The translations under genes were made by a program, and so were the position numbers. 10,826 nucleotides of DNA from Verrucomicrobiota bacterium. GTDB taxonomy: Bacteria; Verrucomicrobiota; Verrucomicrobiia; Limisphaerales; JADLHS01. The stretch's first letter is position 1. Every line of letters starts with the position of its first letter. The notes under the pieces were generated by a model. It was not told the origin of the DNA, did not search any database, and saw only the letters and a list, made by a program, of their open reading frames with translations. Positions 7,316 through 10,826 of the stretch are shown here, in pieces. Location: the NCBI GenBank assembly GCA_004297495.1, contig SCTL01000899.1, forward strand, positions 1 through 10,826, given 5' to 3'.

Positions 7316-7900
7316 ATGCAACGCACCCGACTTTTTCTCGTCGCGATTCTCCTGCTGCTGGTGCTCGTCATCGGCGCCGGGCTGGGATTTTTTGTGCGCC
7401 ACCTGCTCGCAGGCTCGGGCGGGCCGCGCGTGATCGGCACGGCGGCGGTCTTGCAACACGTGCAAACGCTCTCGCAACTCGTCACGGTAAAATACGTGAT
7501 GGAGAAAGTCGTGGTGATGGAGGACGTGAAATGGTTTGGCGAGAATCGCGTGTTGATGGTGGCGCACGGCGTCGTGAAGGCGGGCGTGGATTTGAGTCAG
7601 TTGAAACCCGACGACGTGAAAGTGGGCGGACAGAAAGTGAAGGTGACGTTGCCGCGCTCACAGATTACCGACGCGTATCTGGACGAAAAACAAACCCACA
7701 TCATCGAACGCTCGACGGGTTTGCTGCGCGAGTTCGACAAGGACCTGGAACAAACCGCCCGCCAGAATGCCGTGGACGACATCCGCCGCGCGGCTCGGTT
7801 GGAGGGAATTCAAAAGGACGCGGACGAGCGGGCGCGGTTGCAGATCGAGTCACTGCTGCGGCAGATGGGATTTACCGAAGTGACGGTGGTGTCTCGCTGA
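7316..7900 (+). CDS. Membrane-anchored DUF4230 domain protein
   Basis: This 194-residue protein has a single N-terminal membrane segment (residues 7-28, mostly Leu/Val/Ile) and an extracytoplasmic domain. The domain matches what I know of DUF4230: VTVKYVMEKVV (57-67), the GVVKAGVDLSQLKPDDVKV block (85-103), LPRSQITDAYLDEKQ (112-126), then a helix rich in Ala, Arg and Asp that ends in MGFTEVTVV. The molecular role of DUF4230 proteins is not established. It stands alone on the plus strand, divergent from the ABC transporter operon and convergent with the gene at 8009-8263. No Shine-Dalgarno is evident; the ATG is chosen because the membrane anchor follows immediately. Confidence 0.85.
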   Translation: MQRTRLFLVAILLLLVLVIGAGLGFFVRHLLAGSGGPRVIGTAAVLQHVQTLSQLVTVKYVMEKVVVMEDVKWFGENRVLMVAHGVVKAGVDLSQLKPDDVKVGGQKVKVTLPRSQITDAYLDEKQTHIIERSTGLLREFDKDLEQTARQNAVDDIRRAARLEGIQKDADERARLQIESLLRQMGFTEVTVVSR

Positions 7901-7929
7901 AAGGCGCGCGGTTGGACACTGCCTAAATT

Positions 7930-7958
7930 CAAGTCATCGGAAAGACCCGACAGACTTG
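7930..7958. terminator. Possible bidirectional terminator hairpin
   Basis: CAAGTC (7930-7935) pairs with GACTTG (7953-7958), extended inside by TCGG/CCGA across a small bulge. It lies between two convergent stop codons. The T-tract is weak on both strands (GAATTT after the hairpin on the minus strand), so the call is tentative. Confidence 0.3.
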
Positions 7959-8008
7959 AGAAAAAATTCGGGAGAAATTCCGGCGAAGCGGAAAGGGGTC
8001 GGGACGAA

Positions 8009-8263
8009 TCAGCGAATGGCCACGGGCAGCGAGGCGCTGCCGGCTTTGACGACGTTGATCTTCACCGGCAAGGGGGCGCTGAACTGCGCCTGCTCGGCAA
8101 TTTCCACGAGCAAACGGCGTTTTTCCGCCTGACCGTGCGCGGACTGCTCGCGCAACTGGATCAAGTAGAGCATCGGACGCTTCGGCTTCGGGCGGCGGTT
8201 GGTGACCTCCGCGTAGCCTCGGTATTCCGAAATCAGCTTGATCATTTTTAGTTTCATTGCCAT
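8009..8263 (-). CDS. Small conserved-looking protein of unknown function
   Basis: I do not recognise this 84-residue protein. It has no signal peptide or membrane segment. It is rich in Lys/Arg in its first half (MAMKLKMIKL, then NRRPKPKRP) and shows regular alternation suggesting beta strands (EYRGYAEV, RRLLVEIAEQ, LPVKINVVK). The start is well supported: AAGGA precedes ATG 8263 by 7 nt, while the frame open 11 codons further upstream has no such site. It is divergent from lptD with about 100 bp between the starts, so the two may share a control region. Codon use matches its neighbours. Confidence 0.7.
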   Translation of the reverse strand: MAMKLKMIKLISEYRGYAEVTNRRPKPKRPMLYLIQLREQSAHGQAEKRRLLVEIAEQAQFSAPLPVKINVVKAGSASLPVAIR

Positions 8264-8270
8264 GTGCGTA

Positions 8271-8275
8271 TCCTT
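8271..8275 (-). promoter_or_regulatory. Shine-Dalgarno of the small gene at 8009-8263
   Basis: AAGGA on the minus strand, 7 nt before ATG 8263, favours this start over the upstream in-frame ATG codon at 8296. Confidence 0.6.
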
Positions 8276-8364
8276 GCCGGGCATATCGCAGTTCATGTGC
8301 CAGCGCCGCAGTCAGGGAAAACTCGCTTGGAAGTTTTTTGCCAATCTGTTTGACTGGCTTGCCG

Positions 8365-10563
8365 ATGACCCGAATGCGATTCCAACTTGCCGCCGTGCTG
8401 CTGGCGTTCTGCCTGGGCCGCGCGGCGTTCGGGCAGACGGAAACCACCATCAAATTCGAGTCGGCGAACGAGCGGGGGCGCGTGGAGCTTAACACCCGCA
8501 CCGGCCGCATCACCGCGACGAATGGCGTCATCGCCAGCTATAGCAACCTGGTCCTCACCGCCGAGTCTGCCTCGCTCGATCAAACCTCCGGCGACATCAC
8601 GGCTGACGGCGGCGTGCGCATCCAGATGGAGGACCAACTCTGGACGGGCGAACACATCCGGTTCAATTTCAAGACGCGGCAGATGTCATCGGACGAATTT
8701 CGCACCGGCAAATTTCCCTTGTTCGCCGCGGGGGCAGGGTTGACGGCGGACACGACCGGCCACGTTTACACCGCGCGCAGTTCCTACATCACGACCGACG
8801 ACGTTTCCGAGCCGTTCCAGAAAATCCGCTGCTCGCGCCTGACCATCGTGCCCGGCAAATACATCGAGGCGCGCGACGCCGTGGTTTATCTGGGCGACGT
8901 GCCGGTGTTTTATTTTCCCTATTACTACACGCGCTTTGACCGGCGGAACTATTTCTGGATCACGCCCGGCTATCGCACGCACTTCGGCGCGTACCTGCTG
9001 GGAAATTATTCCTGGGTGGCGAGCGAACAAATCGAGGGCCGGGTGCATGCCGATTACCGTTCGCTGCGCGGATTCGGCGGCGGACTGGACACCGACTTGC
9101 ATCTCGGGCGCTGGGGCGAGAGCACGTTCAAGTATTATTATCTCAACGACGATGATCCCACGGCCAGCAGCCCGGGCTTCACGCTGCCGGCGGATCGGCA
9201 ACGCTTCGAATTCACGCATCTCTCTGCGCCGTACACCAACTTCACCGTCCGCTCCACGGTCGCGTGGTTCAGCGACGAGCGATTGCAGCACGATTTTTTT
9301 GAGTCCGAACACCGCCGCGATCCGCAGCCGGCTACGTTCGTGCAATTGGAAAAACTCTGGCCCAACTTCAGCCTCGAGCTTTACGCGCAGCCGCGCGTGA
9401 ATGAATTTCTCGAAACCGTCGAACGCCTGCCGGAAGTGAAACTCACCGCGTTTCGCCAGCAACTCGGCACGCTGCCGGTTTATTACGAGAGCGAAAGTTC
9501 CGTCGGCTGGTATCACCGTCGTTTCGCCGAAACCAACGGCGTGCTCACCGGCTTGGATTATTCCGCCGCGCGCGCCGACACGTTCCATCAACTCACCGCG
9601 CCGCGAACTTTTTTCGGCTGGCTCAATTTCACCCCGCGCGTCGGCGGCCGGCTCAGCGCCTACAGCGACGCCGGCGGTCCGGGCGGCACGAATGACGAAG
9701 CGTATCGCGGCGTGTTCAACACCGGTGCGGAGATTTCCTTCAAAGCTTCGCGGGTTTGGCGCGGCGCGACGAACGGCTGGTTCGACGTGGACGGACTCCG
9801 GCACATCGTCGAGCCGTCGGTGAATTACGTGTTCGTGCCGCAACCGCATCCAGCCTCCAGCCAGTTGCCGGCATTCGATTACACGCTGCCGAGTTTGCGA
9901 TTGCGGCCAATCGAGTATCCCGACTTCAATTCCATTGATTCCATTGACAGCCAGAACGTCTTGCGTCTCGGCCTGCGAAACCGGCTGCAAACGAAACGCC
10001 ACGGCGCGGTGCAGGATTTGTTGAACTGGGAACTCTACACCGACTGGCGGCTCAATCCCGACGCAGGCCAGACGACGTTCGCCGATCTTTTTTCCGATTT
10101 GAAATTTTCTCCACGCGACTGGATCACGCTGGAGTCCGCCGTGCGTTACGATCTCGAGACGGGACACTTTCGTCTCGCCTTGCACGAACTCACGCTCAGC
10201 CCGAACGATCGGTGGAGTTGGGGACTGGCGCACTGGTATGTGCGCGATGATTTGAGCGGCTCGCCCGAGGCGCTGGGCGAGGGCAACAATCTTTTCCGCA
10301 GCACGCTCTTTTACCGGCTCAACGAAAACTGGGGTTTCCGCGCCTCGCATTTCTTCGAGGCGAGCACCGGACGACTCGAAGAACAGTTCTACACGATCTA
10401 TCGCGATCTGCGGAGCTGGACGGGGGCCCTCACGTTGCGCGTGCGCGACAATCTCGTAGGCGGCGATGACATCACGGTCGCGCTCGCCTTCTCGCTCAAG
10501 GCCGCGCCCAAGTATCACCTCGGCGAGGATGCCGTCAGCCCGGAGCGATTGCTCGAGCGCTGA
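8365..10563 (+). CDS. lptD: LPS-assembly outer membrane protein LptD
   Basis: LptD is the outer-membrane component of the Lpt bridge that inserts lipopolysaccharide into the outer leaflet. The 732-residue product has a signal peptide (MTRMRFQLAAVLLAFCLGRA, cleavage near residue 23). An OstA/LptA-like beta-jellyroll follows (about 28-170, with GRITATNGV and SGDITADGGVRIQ repeats). Then comes the signature DVPVFYFPYYYTRFDRR (about 177-193) and a long beta-barrel region rich in alternating aromatic strands. The length is close to E. coli LptD. Only one cysteine (Cys156) is seen after the signal peptide, so the inter-domain disulfides of E. coli LptD cannot form. I start at ATG 8365; ATG 8374 (three residues shorter) is equally possible, as neither has a clear Shine-Dalgarno. 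Codons upstream of 8365 do not look like protein-coding sequence. Confidence 0.93.
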   Translation: MTRMRFQLAAVLLAFCLGRAAFGQTETTIKFESANERGRVELNTRTGRITATNGVIASYSNLVLTAESASLDQTSGDITADGGVRIQMEDQLWTGEHIRFNFKTRQMSSDEFRTGKFPLFAAGAGLTADTTGHVYTARSSYITTDDVSEPFQKIRCSRLTIVPGKYIEARDAVVYLGDVPVFYFPYYYTRFDRRNYFWITPGYRTHFGAYLLGNYSWVASEQIEGRVHADYRSLRGFGGGLDTDLHLGRWGESTFKYYYLNDDDPTASSPGFTLPADRQRFEFTHLSAPYTNFTVRSTVAWFSDERLQHDFFESEHRRDPQPATFVQLEKLWPNFSLELYAQPRVNEFLETVERLPEVKLTAFRQQLGTLPVYYESESSVGWYHRRFAETNGVLTGLDYSAARADTFHQLTAPRTFFGWLNFTPRVGGRLSAYSDAGGPGGTNDEAYRGVFNTGAEISFKASRVWRGATNGWFDVDGLRHIVEPSVNYVFVPQPHPASSQLPAFDYTLPSLRLRPIEYPDFNSIDSIDSQNVLRLGLRNRLQTKRHGAVQDLLNWELYTDWRLNPDAGQTTFADLFSDLKFSPRDWITLESAVRYDLETGHFRLALHELTLSPNDRWSWGLAHWYVRDDLSGSPEALGEGNNLFRSTLFYRLNENWGFRASHFFEASTGRLEEQFYTIYRDLRSWTGALTLRVRDNLVGGDDITVALAFSLKAAPKYHLGEDAVSPERLLER

Positions 10564-10826
10564 CGTTTCCCACTTCGCCCGCCAGATCCTCCGTCGTCCA
10601 GTTCGCGCGGCGCGACTGCAACGCGTCCGCCGTCGCGCCGTGTTGCCAGACGGCGTAACTGATCGTGCGCGCGGCGTCCGTCTGCAATTCCGGTTGCGCG
10701 AGCAGGCCGGTGAGAAATCCCGCCAGCACATCGCCGCTGCCGCCTTGCGCGAGATGCGGATTGCCCGTGGAGTTGACAAAAATTTCCCCCTCGCTCCGAC
10801 CGATCAAGGTCTGATGACCTTTCAAC
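10535..10826 (-). CDS. nnrD: ADP/ATP-dependent NAD(P)H-hydrate dehydratase, C-terminal part (partial)
   Basis: The C-terminal 96 or so residues of a YjeF_C/ribokinase-like enzyme are visible, with the 5' end outside the window. This domain repairs hydrated NAD(P)H in the cytoplasm. The diagnostic motif NSTGNPHLAQGGSGDVLAGF is present, preceded by LKGHQTLI and followed by the usual helices (YAVWQHGATAD). The first codon read in the window is TTG and is internal, not a start. An N-terminal epimerase domain (NnrE) may precede it upstream, as in fused proteins, but that cannot be seen. Its 3' end overlaps the lptD 3' end by 29 bp, tail to tail. Confidence 0.9.
   Translation of the reverse strand, partial: LKGHQTLIGRSEGEIFVNSTGNPHLAQGGSGDVLAGFLTGLLAQPELQTDAARTISYAVWQHGATADALQSRRANWTTEDLAGEVGNVSARAIAPG

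Noticed and set aside
7929..8531. 200-residue minus-strand frame across the 8009-8263 gene and the lptD start
   Set aside because: Out of frame with the better supported small gene and antisense to the lptD signal peptide.
8686..10779. 697-residue open frame antisense to lptD
   Set aside because: Low-complexity Arg/Ala/Glu composition typical of the antisense of a GC-rich gene; lptD on the plus strand has clear family motifs.

Overview
The window looks like a chromosomal segment of a GC-rich, Gram-negative bacterium, most likely a verrucomicrobium of the Pedosphaera/Limisphaerales type. The outer membrane is shown by an LptD gene. The lineage is an inference from several dispersed palindromic repeat families that I associate, from memory and unverified, with that group, and from the scarcity of clear Shine-Dalgarno sequences.

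Minus strand, positions 7106 down to 22: a probable operon. It starts with an ABC ATPase of the LolD/MacB/YbbA type (6336-7106). A REP-type transposon cassette follows (5369-6291), then a very large FtsX-family permease with ten predicted membrane segments (1527-5348). Last come an exported laminin-G/concanavalin-like protein (849-1493) and an exported dienelactone hydrolase (22-822). ATPase and permease should form one mechanotransmission-type ABC complex acting on envelope substrates; the substrate is unknown.

The most striking feature is repeat colonisation of this operon. A REP-associated tyrosine transposase (RAYT, 5583-6110) sits between two 181-bp multi-hairpin elements in inverted orientation (5369-5549 and 6111-6291). 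A third 181-bp copy lies in frame inside the permease gene (2970-3150). The permease also carries in frame a perfect 26-bp inverted repeat (3693-3762) and a G/C-rich palindrome (2768-2810). The ATPase carries a fourth palindrome family in frame (6665-6765). Short tandem repeats straddle the ATPase stop codon and the start codon of the gene at 849-1493. The permease also has a sharply bounded low-GC segment (about 4290-5220), suggesting a mosaic gene.

Plus strand from 7316: a membrane-anchored DUF4230 protein (7316-7900). A small uncharacterised minus-strand gene (8009-8263) is divergent from lptD (8365-10563), the outer-membrane LPS translocon. The window ends inside a minus-strand NAD(P)H-hydrate dehydratase gene (10535-10826, 5' end outside the window) that overlaps the lptD 3' end tail to tail. 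I saw no tRNA, rRNA, CRISPR array or replication origin, and no gene-free stretch longer than about 210 bases apart from the repeat elements.
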